A stretch of DNA of 33,724 nt from an uncultured Bacteroidales bacterium (GCA_947165255.1 CAMUZR010000030.1:1-33724); one strand, 5' to 3'. Counted from the stretch's first letter, positions 24,861-33,703 are shown. The notes: generated from the sequence alone by a model not told the origin. Translations and numbers: made by a program.

Positions 24861-26075
24861 ATGCCCAAAAGAATCGTCATAGCATTCTTGCTTTTCAACG
24901 TTCTATTAGTTGAGGCTCAGAGCATAAGGTTGACCCCCTATCAGTCCTCCACCGCCCTCTACCTCGATGCCGAACGCCTCTACAATTTCAATCTGTACGA
25001 GCGTTCCCGCTTCGAATTAGGCCTTACCTGGGTGGTTCCGAATGAAACTTCCCCCAATGCAAAATACTTTTTAGGCCAGTGGACCTTCCGTGGCTACGGA
25101 GCCTACAGCCTTGGCGACAAAGACTTCAAATTCGGCGGCAGCGCCCAACTCCGTCTCTCCAACAAAAGCCAAACCCGCATCGGACTCCGCGCCTACAAAG
25201 ACCTCGACCGGGCCGCCTCCCGCCGCCTCTCCGCCTACCGCATGCTCTCCCCCACCCTCAACACCGGCTATGTATCCTCGCGTTATGTGGGCGTCCGTGG
25301 TGCCGAGCTGTGGCTCAACTCCTCCCCCGCACCCCGGTTCTCCTACACTCTCACCGCCCGCCAAACGTGGGAAGACTATCGTTTCAATGCCTCCGGCCTC
25401 CTCTTCCCCACCCTTCATCCCCTACAGCAGGCCCCAGTCCGAATGTTCACCGAACTCACCGCCCAGCTGCGCTGGAATTTTGGGCTCACCGTCCATGCCA
25501 GCGCGGGTCATGTCGACGACACCGCCCTTTCCTATTACCTCCGCACACTCCTCCAGTACAGCACCCCCAAGGCCATGAACGGCTTTGCCATCTTTGCCCA
25601 ACTCGGCTTTGCCACCAACGGCACTCCCTACAGCCGCATGTTCGACGTTTCAGGCACATCCAACGCGCTCTATTTTTTCAAAAACACCTTCCTCACCGTC
25701 GCACCCAACACCTTCACCACTAATATTTTCACCCATCTCTGCCTTTCCTACACTGTCCCTTTGCCACTCTGGGAACTCTCGTGGTCCTCACCCCACCCCT
25801 TTTTGCAACTTAACGTCCTCTGGGGCCACCTTTTCGGCCAAAACGACTCCGGACACCTCACATGGGAAGGACTACCTCTCCAATCTCCATACCTTGGCCT
25901 TCTCGAACCCTCCACCGGCTTCAATGGTCTCATCCACTGGGGCCTACTCGACATGGGCTTCGGCGTTGCCTACCAACTCTGCCCGCCCTCAGCACCCTAT
26001 TTTGCCGACGACCCCGCCAAAAATATCGCATTCACCATCGTAGCCGACTTCATCCTCGACAAATACAATCAATAA
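24861..26075 (+). CDS. Outer-membrane beta-barrel of DUF5686 type (barrel only)
   Basis: The 404-residue product has a Sec signal peptide ending VEAQ (residues 1-20) followed by a run of amphipathic strands. The last 130 residues match the end of the DUF5686 family: FTTNIFTHLCLSYTVPLPLW, then HPFLQLNVLWGH, then a GLIHWGLLDMGFGVAYQL segment and a final NIAFTIVADFILD strand. Typical DUF5686 proteins are about 800 residues with an N-terminal carboxypeptidase-like domain, which this one lacks. Role unknown; a transport or biogenesis function at the outer membrane is inferred from the fold. The thioredoxin-domain gene follows after nine bases. Confidence 0.75.
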   Translation: MPKRIVIAFLLFNVLLVEAQSIRLTPYQSSTALYLDAERLYNFNLYERSRFELGLTWVVPNETSPNAKYFLGQWTFRGYGAYSLGDKDFKFGGSAQLRLSNKSQTRIGLRAYKDLDRAASRRLSAYRMLSPTLNTGYVSSRYVGVRGAELWLNSSPAPRFSYTLTARQTWEDYRFNASGLLFPTLHPLQQAPVRMFTELTAQLRWNFGLTVHASAGHVDDTALSYYLRTLLQYSTPKAMNGFAIFAQLGFATNGTPYSRMFDVSGTSNALYFFKNTFLTVAPNTFTTNIFTHLCLSYTVPLPLWELSWSSPHPFLQLNVLWGHLFGQNDSGHLTWEGLPLQSPYLGLLEPSTGFNGLIHWGLLDMGFGVAYQLCPPSAPYFADDPAKNIAFTIVADFILDKYNQ

Positions 26076-26084
26076 TTCCTGCAA

Positions 26085-27530
26085 ATGAAAAAAATCGTCC
26101 TCATAGCAATCCTCTTCTCCCTCGTGCCGCTCCTTCATGCGCAAAAGTATGAGATGACCTTCCAGCTACCTGCCGCCTCCGACAGCATCCTCTATCTCGG
26201 TCAGCATTATCGCGACCGTTTCACACCCCTCGACAGCGCCGTCCGCGGCCCAGACAACACTTACCGCTTTGCGGGCAAACGCAAGTTCGAAACCGGCATG
26301 TACGCCCTCTTCAACAAAGAGGCCAAGAAGGCTCTTTTCGAATTCACCATCGACGGCAGCCAACGCTTTTCCGTCCGTACCGACTCCGCCTTCTCCGTTC
26401 TCAACCCCAAAACCGACATCTCCGGATCTCACGCCATGCAACAGATGTACACCTACATCAACCGCATCAACCAGGCCAAAAAGCAAGCCAAGGAAATCGA
26501 ACAGCGCAAGAAGTCTTCCGAGCCTAAAGCAAAGGCTCAGGCAAACGAAGATATGGAATTGCTTTCCAAAGAAATAATAGAATACGAAAACTCCACTATC
26601 CGTGCCAATCAAAAGTATCGTTTCTTCCACCTTCTCGGCATGTTCAAAGACCCCGAAGTACCCGAATCAGTCGAGGACAAAGCCGTCTACTTCCGCACTC
26701 ACTATTGGGACGGTGTCGACTTCTCCGACCACTCCCTCGTCCGCACCCCCGACCTGTTCAACAAAATGAACTACTACTTCTTCGGAATACTTTACCGTGC
26801 CGATTTCGACACCATTTGCCGTTATGCCGACATGGTTCTGCATAAAATTGAGAACGATACTCTTATGCTACGCTACTTCATGGACTACATTATGCCCCGC
26901 TACTATCGTTCCACCAAAAACATCGGATGGGATGCCACCTGGTGCTACCTGGTTCGCAACTACTATCTCAAGGGCAAGTGCAGCTGGGCACCCCAAAGCG
27001 AAATAACCAACAAACGCCAAACCTGCGAATTTCTCGAAAAATCCCTCATCGGAGCCCGCGGAGCCGAGCTCTTCATGGCCGACACCAACCAGTCGACCAA
27101 CCCACAGGACTGGATTTCCTCCCATCGGTTCCCCACGCGCTACGTCATCCTCTGGTTCTGGGACCCCGACTGCCACCACTGCCAGCAGCAAACTCCCGAA
27201 CTCAAACATCTCTATGACTCCCTTTGCGCTGCCGGAAACAAGCGCTTCGAAGTCTATGCCGTGGGCTACGATGCCGACATTGAAAAATGGAAGCGATACG
27301 TCCGCCAATATCAGCTCGACTGGGTCAACGTGGGCGGCACCAACGTCAACATCGACTACCAAGAGGCCTACAATGTCCACGGCACTCCCACCATGATAAT
27401 CCTCAACGAGGAACGCCGCATCATCATGAACAAGGTCCTACCAACCAAATCCATACTCACCTTCCTCGACCATTACGAATCGCTCCATCCCCTCCCCCAG
27501 CACCACCAGCCTGCTCCGCCCAAGCGGTAG
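26085..27530 (+). CDS. Exported thioredoxin-fold protein with DUF5106-type N-domain
   Basis: The 481-residue product has a Sec signal peptide ending LHAQ (residues 1-19), a beta-rich and helical N-terminal half typical of the DUF4369/DUF5106 region of Bacteroidota thiol-redox proteins, a Lys/Glu-rich coiled coil (about 125-170) and a C-terminal thioredoxin/TlpA fold. The active site is C363-H-H-C366 in DPDCHHCQQQTPEL. The cis-proline loop is VHGTPTMIIL. It probably reduces or oxidises periplasmic disulfides. It precedes tpiA by 69 bases; a DUF5106-thioredoxin gene near tpiA is also seen in Bacteroides. The last 15 residues are Pro/His/Gln-rich. Confidence 0.86.
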   Translation: MKKIVLIAILFSLVPLLHAQKYEMTFQLPAASDSILYLGQHYRDRFTPLDSAVRGPDNTYRFAGKRKFETGMYALFNKEAKKALFEFTIDGSQRFSVRTDSAFSVLNPKTDISGSHAMQQMYTYINRINQAKKQAKEIEQRKKSSEPKAKAQANEDMELLSKEIIEYENSTIRANQKYRFFHLLGMFKDPEVPESVEDKAVYFRTHYWDGVDFSDHSLVRTPDLFNKMNYYFFGILYRADFDTICRYADMVLHKIENDTLMLRYFMDYIMPRYYRSTKNIGWDATWCYLVRNYYLKGKCSWAPQSEITNKRQTCEFLEKSLIGARGAELFMADTNQSTNPQDWISSHRFPTRYVILWFWDPDCHHCQQQTPELKHLYDSLCAAGNKRFEVYAVGYDADIEKWKRYVRQYQLDWVNVGGTNVNIDYQEAYNVHGTPTMIILNEERRIIMNKVLPTKSILTFLDHYESLHPLPQHHQPAPPKR

Positions 27531-27599
27531 CGCCCTCCCTCACCTAGAACTTATATTGTACACATAATATATTATTAACCAACAAAAACCTTTAATATC

Positions 27600-28361
27600 A
27601 TGAGAAAACATATCGTAGCCGGAAACTGGAAAATGAACAAAACCTTCGAAGAGGCCGACGAACTCATCAACGACATCAAAGACCAGCTTGAAGAAATCAC
27701 CCTCGATCGCAACACCCAGGTTATCATCTGCCCGCCCTTCCCCTTCCTAGAGATGGCAACAGACTATAGCGAAGAGTCCTACTTCGCCGTTGGAGCCCAA
27801 AATGTCAGCGACCAGGAAAGCGGCGCCTACACCGGCGAGGTTTCCGCCGCCATGCTCGAATCCATGGAGCTTGAATACTGCATTGTCGGCCACAGCGAAC
27901 GCCGTGCCTACTACCACGAGACCGACGAAATCGTCGCCCGCAAAGTCGACCAACTGCTCAAACACGGCATCAGCCCCATCGTCTGCTGCGGCGAAGTGCT
28001 CGAAGAGCGCGAAGCCAACCGCCAGTTCGAAGTGGTGAAGAAGCAAATAACCGACGGCTTGTTCCACCTCACCGCCGAACAGTTTGCCAACATCATCATC
28101 GCCTACGAACCCGTCTGGGCTATCGGCACCGGCAAGACCGCCACTCCCGAACAGGCACAGGAAATCCATGCCTTCATCCGCGGCCTTATCGCCGAGAAGT
28201 ATGGGCAGGCAGTAGCCGACGAAACCAGCATCCTCTATGGCGGCAGCTGCAAACCCGGCAACGCCAAAGAACTCTTTGCCAACCCCGACGTCGACGGCGG
28301 CCTCATCGGCGGCGCATCGCTCAAAGCCAACGACTTTATCGGCATCGCCACTGCCTTCTAA
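27600..28361 (+). CDS. tpiA: Triosephosphate isomerase
   Basis: The 253-residue product interconverts glyceraldehyde-3-phosphate and dihydroxyacetone phosphate in glycolysis. Catalytic residues are in place: N9 and K11 in [10 protein letters not shown]98 in VGHSERR, E170 in [13 protein letters not shown], and the phosphate-binding YGGS and GGLIGGASL. Full length. It is followed by the LolC/E-type permease gene after 14 bases. Confidence 0.97.
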   Translation: MRKHIVAGNWKMNKTFEEADELINDIKDQLEEITLDRNTQVIICPPFPFLEMATDYSEESYFAVGAQNVSDQESGAYTGEVSAAMLESMELEYCIVGHSERRAYYHETDEIVARKVDQLLKHGISPIVCCGEVLEEREANRQFEVVKKQITDGLFHLTAEQFANIIIAYEPVWAIGTGKTATPEQAQEIHAFIRGLIAEKYGQAVADETSILYGGSCKPGNAKELFANPDVDGGLIGGASLKANDFIGIATAF

Positions 28362-28375
28362 GCCTTTAGCCGTTA

Positions 28376-29596
28376 ATGTCTTTCGAGCGTTTCATAGCGC
28401 AACGGTTTCTTCCAAAGGACCGGAACTCCTACTCCGGTCCTTTGGTTAACATTGCCACCTTCAGCATCGCCCTAGGCGTACTGGTGATGGTCATGGCCGT
28501 CAGCATATTGCGCGGTTTCCAAGCCGAAATCCGTCAAAAAGTAGTCGGCTTCGGCTCCCATATCGTTGTCACCACCTACTCCACCGGCAATGCCTACGAG
28601 CAGACGCCCATCTCTACCGAGCGTCCCGAAGTGGGACGCATTCTGGGCACCCCGGGCGTCCGCCACCTCAACTTCTTTGCCAGCAAAGGAGGCATGGTCA
28701 AGACCGAAGACCAAATCCACGGCATCATCTTCAAAGGGGTCGACCAGGGCTACGACTCCACCTTCTTTGCCTCCAACCTCGTAGAGGGCCGCCTTTTCGC
28801 CTTTCCCCAGGACCGTGCGTCCAACGAAATCATCCTCTCGAAAACCGTCGCCAACAAACTGCATCTGAGCCTTGGCGACAAGGTGCGCACCTATTTCTGG
28901 CAAGGCGACAGCCCCCGTGCCCGCGCCTTTGAGGTGTGCGGCATCTACAATACCGACCTCTCCGAGTTCGACGAACACTATGTGGTGGGCGACCTCCGCC
29001 AGGTACAGCGCCTCAACGACTGGGACAGCACCCAGGTGGACGGCTACGAACTGCTAGTGGACGACTTTGGCCGACTCGACCAAGTGGCTTCCGCCGTCAT
29101 CGGACAGCTAGGCTACGACCTCACCATGGCCACCATCGTGGAGCAAAATCCGGCCCTCTTCTCGTGGCTCGACCTGCTCGACAGCAACATCGTGCTCATC
29201 ATAGCCATCATGATGCTCGTCTGCACCGTTTCCATCGTATCGGCCCTGCTAATCATGATTTTCGAAAAAACCTCCACCATTGGAGTGCTCAAAGCCCTGG
29301 GCACCACCAATGCCGGCATCCGCAAGATATTCCTTATCAAGTCGGCCTCCATCATCGGCAAGGGCATTCTCCTAGGCGACGCCCTGGCGTGGCTACTGGC
29401 ATGGCTGCAACACCGTTTCAGCATCGTTCGCCTCGACAGCGCCAGCTATTCCATGGACACCGTGCCGGTGGACCTGAACGGATGGATATTCCTGACCATC
29501 AGCGCCGGGACCCTCTTCGTATGCCTTCTTGCCCTGTTGCTCCCCACGGCCTACATCTCCCGCATCGAACCGGCCAAAACCATCAAATTCGATTAG
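28376..29596 (+). CDS. LolC/LolE-type ABC permease (FtsX family)
   Basis: The 406-residue product has one N-terminal membrane segment (about 22-45), a large periplasmic domain (about 46-265) and three C-terminal membrane segments (about 266-295, 316-345 and 368-395), as in FtsX/MacB_PCD permeases. The opening FIAQRFLPKDRNSYSG and the SIALGVLVMVMAVSILRGFQ segment match LolC/LolE, which extract lipoproteins from the inner membrane. IFEKTSTIGVLKALGTTNAGI is the usual cytoplasmic loop contacting the ATPase. No LolD-type ATPase is adjacent. It ends the plus-strand unit at a strong terminator. Confidence 0.88.
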   Translation: MSFERFIAQRFLPKDRNSYSGPLVNIATFSIALGVLVMVMAVSILRGFQAEIRQKVVGFGSHIVVTTYSTGNAYEQTPISTERPEVGRILGTPGVRHLNFFASKGGMVKTEDQIHGIIFKGVDQGYDSTFFASNLVEGRLFAFPQDRASNEIILSKTVANKLHLSLGDKVRTYFWQGDSPRARAFEVCGIYNTDLSEFDEHYVVGDLRQVQRLNDWDSTQVDGYELLVDDFGRLDQVASAVIGQLGYDLTMATIVEQNPALFSWLDLLDSNIVLIIAIMMLVCTVSIVSALLIMIFEKTSTIGVLKALGTTNAGIRKIFLIKSASIIGKGILLGDALAWLLAWLQHRFSIVRLDSASYSMDTVPVDLNGWIFLTISAGTLFVCLLALLLPTAYISRIEPAKTIKFD

Positions 29597-29617
29597 ACCG
29601 CCACAGGCATAAGAAAT

Positions 29618-29647
29618 AACGGCGGCCCGCTGACGCGGGCCGCCGTT
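29618..29647. terminator. Bidirectional intrinsic terminator between convergent genes
   Basis: A perfect 13-bp GC-rich stem, AACGGCGGCCCGC (29618-29630) with GCGGGCCGCCGTT (29635-29647), has a TGAC loop. It sits 21 bases after the LolE-type gene and 26 bases after the flavodoxin gene on the other strand. T-rich tails are short on both sides. Confidence 0.85.
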
Positions 29648-29673
29648 TCCATTATCATTCAGTATGCCTGCCG

Positions 29674-30204
29674 TTAGTTCATCAGGCGGCTCTCGCCCCA
29701 CTGATACTGGGGGTAGGCCTTCTGCAGGTCGGCTGCGGCACCGGCCACGTCCGAACCGCCGCTGGTGGCAAAGACATTGACCACCTTGCCGGTGAAATCG
29801 TGAGCCTCGATGAAGGTATTGACAATCGTGGGTGCGGTGTACCACCAGATGGGGAAACCAATCCACACCGTGTCGTACTGGGCCATGTTGGCGCAGGGCT
29901 CCTTGATGGCCGGGCGCGAAGTCTTGTCGGCCATCTCGACCGACGAGCGGGACTGCTTGTCCTGCCAGTTGAGGTCGGCCTCGGTGTAAGGCTGTTCGGC
30001 CGCAATCTCAAAGAGGTCGGCATTCATCTCCGCGGCCATCTGCTCGGCCACGGCCTTGGTGGTTCCAGTGGCCGAGAAATAGGCCACTAAGGTCTTTTTA
30101 GCGTCGTTTTCCATGGTTTGATCCTCGTTGTTTTGAGTGTTTTTTTGTGCACAGGCGGTCCATAGCAGGCTGCCAGCCACAAGCATTAATAAGAAACGTT
30201 TCAT
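29674..30204 (-). CDS. Flavodoxin-type lipoprotein
   Basis: The 176-residue product has a lipoprotein signal with C18 in LLWTACAQ, a short Asn/Asp-rich linker, and a flavodoxin domain (Flavodoxin_4 type). The FMN phosphate loop FSATGTTKAVAEQ is near residues 44-56. PIWWYTAPTIVNTFIE and VNVFATSGGSDVAGA are typical. It would be an electron carrier or quinone/flavin reductase tethered to the envelope. It has its own promoter (30231-30238) and converges on the LolE-type gene. Flavodoxins are normally cytosolic, so lipidation is notable. Confidence 0.87.
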   Translation of the reverse strand: MKRFLLMLVAGSLLWTACAQKNTQNNEDQTMENDAKKTLVAYFSATGTTKAVAEQMAAEMNADLFEIAAEQPYTEADLNWQDKQSRSSVEMADKTSRPAIKEPCANMAQYDTVWIGFPIWWYTAPTIVNTFIEAHDFTGKVVNVFATSGGSDVAGAAADLQKAYPQYQWGESRLMN

Positions 30205-30230
30205 ATATTTTTACTTTTGAAATTTGGCTG

Positions 30231-30238
30231 CAAAGTTA
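30231..30238 (-). promoter_or_regulatory. Bacteroidota -7 box for the flavodoxin gene
   Basis: The minus strand reads TAACTTTG, matching TAnnTTTG, 27 bases before the start codon at 30204. The -33 region is T-rich (TTTTAACG) without a clean TTTG. Confidence 0.6.
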
Positions 30239-30503
30239 CACATTATTTTTTAAATCGTTAAAAAAAAATTCATTGCGCCCAGCCCATGCTCCATGCCGAT
30301 GGCCGAAAAGCCCCTTGCTTGCTTTCTTTTCCATTCATTGCCACCTTCCCGCACCTTTGTTACCCTGCGGTTCCACTATTCCATTTCCCGACATTCTTTT
30401 AATCTGGAACAGTTCTTCGACTGGAGAACGAAGAACAATAGAGCATCTATAGAACATAAACCAAGGATGAACTGGAGCCACGGTGGAGCCTACAAGAAAA
30501 GAC

Positions 30504-30541
30504 CGCGGAGCCTGTCCACTTGCTGTAGGGCAGACTCCGCG
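30504..30541 (-). terminator. Intrinsic terminator after the aldo/keto reductase-like gene
   Basis: CGCGGAG (30504-30510) pairs with CTCCGCG (30535-30541). After one mismatch, a second stem CTGTCC with GGGCAG (one G-T pair) extends it. On the minus strand it is followed by TCTTTTCTT. Confidence 0.75.
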
Positions 30542-30570
30542 ACCTGATGGCGGTGAGCTTTGTGCAGATG

Positions 30571-31797
30571 CTATTTGCCGAAGACCTCCTTGGCGCGGTC
30601 CATCTTACTGGGAATATCCACGCTGAAGGGGCAGCGGCTGAGGCAGGAGCCGCAGTGGGTGCACTCGCCCGCATGGTGGGGCAGGGCATCGTACTGGGCT
30701 TGCAGCTCGGCGCTCATGCCTTCGCGCTCGGCCTTGTCCAGCAGTTCGTTCACCTTGGCAATGGGAATGCCCACCGAGCAGGGCGAGCAGTGGTTGCAAT
30801 AGGTGCAGGAGCCGCCCGCGACGGAGGCCGTCTCGGACTTGCCCACGGAGGTGTAGTCCTTCTCGGCTTCGGTGGCCTGCAGCCAGTGCAGGTCGGCCTG
30901 GAGTTCTTGCAGGTTGTCGACGCCTAAGATGCAGGTGCTGATGCAGGGTTTGGCCAGGCAGTAGGCAATGCACTGCTCAGGGGTGTAGGCCACGCCCAGG
31001 GGTGAGGCCTTGGCATCGAGCAGACGGCCGCCACCGCCGAAGGTTTTCATGACGGTGATGCCGATATGGTGGGTGGCGCAGTAGTCGTAGAGTTCGACAC
31101 GCACGGGGTCGATGCCGCCCTGCAGGTTTTCCATGGCGCCCTCGTCCCAGGGGATGGCGCCGCCGCGCAGACGGTCGAAAGCGGGATTGAGCGAGAACAT
31201 GATGACCTCTATCCAGCCGCTCTTGGCAGCACGAAGGGCTACCTCGGCGTTGTGGCTGCTGACGCCGATGTGCTTGATTTTCCCCTCTTTCTTCAGCTGC
31301 ATGACATATTCGAGGAAGGGGCTGCCCTCCAGCTCGTCCCACTCGGAGTGGCTGTCGGTGATGTGTATCATGCCCACCTCTATATGGTCGGTGTGCAGGC
31401 GGGTGAGGAGGTCTTCAAAGCCTTGTTTGGCCTCGGCCACATCGCGGGTACGGGTGTGTTGGCCGTCTTTGAAGATGGTGCCGATGTGGCCCTGGATAAT
31501 CATTTCGTCGCGGCGGCCCTGGAGGGCATAGCCGATGTTGGAACGGGTCTTGGGGTTGGCGTCGTAGATGTCGATGTAGTTCATGCCGCTGTCTAGAGCC
31601 AGGGTCATGAGTTCCAGCGAGGCAGCGCTGTCCAACTTTTCGAATCCGCCGCATCCGATGCTGATTTCGCTGACCATGAGGCCGGTGTTGCCCAGGGGTC
31701 GGTATTTCATACTGGTGGGCTTGGTCTGCTGCTTGCAGCCCACGAGGCTGAGGGCGGCACAGAGCGCAAGAAGGGTGAAGAATCGGATTTGTTTCAT
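30571..31797 (-). CDS. Lipoprotein aldo/keto reductase-like protein with two 4Fe-4S motifs
   Basis: The 408-residue product starts with a lipoprotein signal, C21 in LSLVGCKQQ. Residues about 30-300 form an aldo/keto reductase barrel (YRPLGNTGLMVSEISIGCGG). The canonical tetrad is incomplete: D76 and H145 are present, but IDIYDANPKTR has no Tyr five residues after D76, and the usual Lys strand reads MIIQGHIG. This pattern belongs to a variant iron-sulfur subfamily. The C-terminus has two cysteine sets: C331, C334, C337, C340 and C379, C382, C385, C389 followed by P, typical of 4Fe-4S binding. It may be an envelope oxidoreductase or electron carrier. It is the last gene of an operon with a flavoprotein (33-base gap) and a DUF362 lipoprotein. 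Confidence 0.86.
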   Translation of the reverse strand: MKQIRFFTLLALCAALSLVGCKQQTKPTSMKYRPLGNTGLMVSEISIGCGGFEKLDSAASLELMTLALDSGMNYIDIYDANPKTRSNIGYALQGRRDEMIIQGHIGTIFKDGQHTRTRDVAEAKQGFEDLLTRLHTDHIEVGMIHITDSHSEWDELEGSPFLEYVMQLKKEGKIKHIGVSSHNAEVALRAAKSGWIEVIMFSLNPAFDRLRGGAIPWDEGAMENLQGGIDPVRVELYDYCATHHIGITVMKTFGGGGRLLDAKASPLGVAYTPEQCIAYCLAKPCISTCILGVDNLQELQADLHWLQATEAEKDYTSVGKSETASVAGGSCTYCNHCSPCSVGIPIAKVNELLDKAEREGMSAELQAQYDALPHHAGECTHCGSCLSRCPFSVDIPSKMDRAKEVFGK

Positions 31798-31830
31798 AAA
31801 TAAATCAATATTGTTCTTAGGATTAATAAA

Positions 31831-32367
31831 TTACACTTGTCGCCCCATGTCGTAGGCCTCTTGGTAGGCAGGAAGGCTGACGATGGTTCCCTTTTCGTTG
31901 GCGCCGCCGCCATAGACGCGCCCTCTGACGGTCATGCCCTCGAAGCAGTCGACAAAGCCCTGAAGGGCATCCATGGCACGATCCAGCTGGGCATGGTCCT
32001 CGTCCATGGCGGTGACAAGGTAGTAGACCTCTTTGTTGCGTAGATGGCCGTAGAGGGGGTTCATGCGGTCGAGGAAGGTTTTCATTTGACCGGTGATGCT
32101 GTAGTAGTAGACGGGGGTGGCGAAGCAGATGACGTCGGCATCGAGCACCCAGGGCAGCAGCGCGTTGGCATCGTCGTTCTGGATGCAGGATTTTTTGTCG
32201 GGCAGACAGGCCAGGCAGCCATGGCAGAAGCCCATCTTGAGTTGGCGCAGGTAGACGGTCTGCACCTTGTGTCCGGCCTCGGTGGCACCCTTGGCAAACT
32301 GGGCTGCCAGCATGTCGCTATTGCCGCCCACGCGGGGACTGCCGCAGATGATGATTACTTTCTTCAT
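31831..32367 (-). CDS. NAD(P)H-dependent FMN reductase / flavodoxin-fold protein
   Basis: The 178-residue product opens with IIICGSPRVGGNSDMLAAQF, the FMN-binding loop of FMN reductase-type (flavodoxin_2/iron-sulfur flavoprotein-like) proteins, and contains FCHGCLACLPDKKSC, a cysteine-rich motif found in the iron-sulfur flavoprotein branch, then FATPVYYYSITGQMKTFLDR. It has no signal peptide and should be cytosolic. It lies six bases after the DUF362 gene and 33 bases before the aldo/keto reductase-like gene, so it likely supplies electrons within the same system. Confidence 0.88.
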   Translation of the reverse strand: MKKVIIICGSPRVGGNSDMLAAQFAKGATEAGHKVQTVYLRQLKMGFCHGCLACLPDKKSCIQNDDANALLPWVLDADVICFATPVYYYSITGQMKTFLDRMNPLYGHLRNKEVYYLVTAMDEDHAQLDRAMDALQGFVDCFEGMTVRGRVYGGGANEKGTIVSLPAYQEAYDMGRQV

Positions 32368-32373
32368 GTCGTG

Positions 32374-33471
32374 TTATTTCTTGTTTACGAAGGGTTTGAG
32401 ACCCTTGGCGGCATCGGCGGCAGTAATGCGTTTGCCACCGTTGTCGAGGTCGATGAGGACATATACGTCGTGACCCATGCCCAGTTCCTTCATGTAGCTG
32501 AGCTGGCGCAGGCCGTGGCGGCTTTCGATGCGCTCAACCAGGTCGTGGTGTTCGGCTTCGGTCATGGCATAGACAATGTCGATGCAGGCTTGGTCGACGG
32601 CCAGGATGTCGGTGGAAGAAAGGATGCCCACATTGGGGGTGACGACGGGGGCGGCGTTGACGCCCTCGCAGTCGCAGGAAACGGACATGTTGCGCATGAC
32701 GTTAACATAGCAGATGTTCTTGCCAAAGTGGTCGATGGTGGCCTTGGTGCTTTCGGTCATGCGTTCCATGAACTCCTCGGTGGCAATGTCCCACTGGTTG
32801 TCCTGGTTGGGGGTGGTGTGGATCCATGCCTTGCCGATGCGGCCGTCGGCACAGCCAATGCCGATGTTCTTGTTGCTGCCGCCGAAACCGCCCTGGGTGT
32901 GCCCTTTGAAATGGGTGAGGGCCACGAGGCTGTTGTAGTTGTTGATGTGGCTGCCCATGCTCATGCGGGTGAACCATTTGCCGCCCACGACAGGCAGGGT
33001 GACGGTGTCCTCTTCGTCCATGATGTCGACGGGTGCGAAGGTCCAGCCGTTGACCTTGAGGGTTTGGCGATGCTGCTCGGTGGTGTAGCGGTCGCCTTCG
33101 TAGTAGGTGTTGGTTTCAACGATGGTACCGCCCTTGAGGTCTTTCTGCATGAGGGCTTTGACCCACTCGCGCGGGATGATGTTGGGGCCGTTCTGCTCAC
33201 CGGTGTGGAGCTTGACGGCCACCTTGCCGGTGATGTTGCCGTTGACTTGCTCGTAGGCTTTAATGAGGCCGGCGGCGGAGAGGTCGCGGGTGAAATAGAC
33301 CACGGCGGTGTCGCCGGTGCGCTGGTCCATGGGGACATACTTGTCGCCATCGGTACCGGGTACGGGTTTGGTGTTCATAGAATCTGTGTTTTCTGTGGGT
33401 TGGGCATTGTTGCCACAAGCTGCAAAGAGGAGGCCAAAGGCCACTGCTGAAAGAAATTTAGTGTAGTTCAT
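32374..33471 (-). CDS. DUF362-domain lipoprotein
   Basis: The 365-residue product has a lipoprotein signal with C19 in LLFAACGNN and a Ser/Thr/Pro-rich linker (to about 50). The rest matches DUF362: AVVYFTRDLSAAG, KVAVKLHTGEQNGPNI, ALTHFKGHTQGGFGGSNKNIG, and SCDCEGVNAAPVVTPNVGIL with the paired cysteines of the family. The C-terminal ferredoxin part that many DUF362 proteins carry is absent. DUF362 proteins are thought to be iron-sulfur proteins of unknown reaction. It is first in a three-gene operon and has a plausible promoter. Confidence 0.86.
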   Translation of the reverse strand: MNYTKFLSAVAFGLLFAACGNNAQPTENTDSMNTKPVPGTDGDKYVPMDQRTGDTAVVYFTRDLSAAGLIKAYEQVNGNITGKVAVKLHTGEQNGPNIIPREWVKALMQKDLKGGTIVETNTYYEGDRYTTEQHRQTLKVNGWTFAPVDIMDEEDTVTLPVVGGKWFTRMSMGSHINNYNSLVALTHFKGHTQGGFGGSNKNIGIGCADGRIGKAWIHTTPNQDNQWDIATEEFMERMTESTKATIDHFGKNICYVNVMRNMSVSCDCEGVNAAPVVTPNVGILSSTDILAVDQACIDIVYAMTEAEHHDLVERIESRHGLRQLSYMKELGMGHDVYVLIDLDNGGKRITAADAAKGLKPFVNKK

Positions 33472-33501
33472 TTTCTAATTATTTGAATAATAAATAAAAT
33501 G

Positions 33502-33509
33502 CAAAGATA
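33502..33509 (-). promoter_or_regulatory. Bacteroidota -7 box for the DUF362 operon
   Basis: The minus strand reads TATCTTTG, matching TAnnTTTG, 30 bases before the start at 33471. A TTTG (33533-33536) lies 23 bases upstream, slightly more than the usual 19-21. Confidence 0.6.
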
Positions 33510-33680
33510 GTATTTTTTTTTCAAATAGACGACAAATGATACGCAAAAAGTCATAAAAACCACTGTTTAACACGGATTGTACGGCCGATGCTTTCACTGG
33601 TTTCGACCTCTTTCCTGCTTTCTCTTCCATAGTTAGACCGCCTAAATTCCAGTTACAAGTGCAACACTGAGTAGAAAAAA

Positions 33681-33703
33681 AGAGTACCAAAATTTGGTAC
33701 TCT
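33681..33703. promoter_or_regulatory. Palindrome at the right edge: terminator (minus) or operator (plus)
   Basis: Arms AGAGTACCAAA (33681-33691) and TTTGGTACTCT (33693-33703) meet at a single A. On the minus strand it is followed by a run of seven T, as an intrinsic terminator for a gene beyond the window would be. On the plus strand it contains TTTG (33693-33696), exactly 20 bases before TACTTTTG (33717-33724), so it could instead be an operator over an outgoing Bacteroidota promoter. Confidence 0.6.

Larger units (their letters stand above)
30205..30570. other. Gap between flavodoxin and aldo/keto reductase genes
   Basis: No supported gene. It holds the flavodoxin promoter, an A-tract (30261-30269), an 8-bp inverted repeat GTTCTTCG/CGAAGAAC (30412-30436, nine-base loop) without a T-tract, and the aldo/keto reductase terminator (30504-30541). 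Confidence 0.65.

Noticed and set aside
32044..33450. 468-codon plus-strand frame opposite the DUF362 gene
   Set aside because: It is antisense to a well-supported gene and is Val/Gly/Asp-rich in the manner of a GC-rich shadow frame.
33475..33690. 71-codon minus-strand frame at the right edge
   Set aside because: It runs through the DUF362 promoter and has no family resemblance or start signal.
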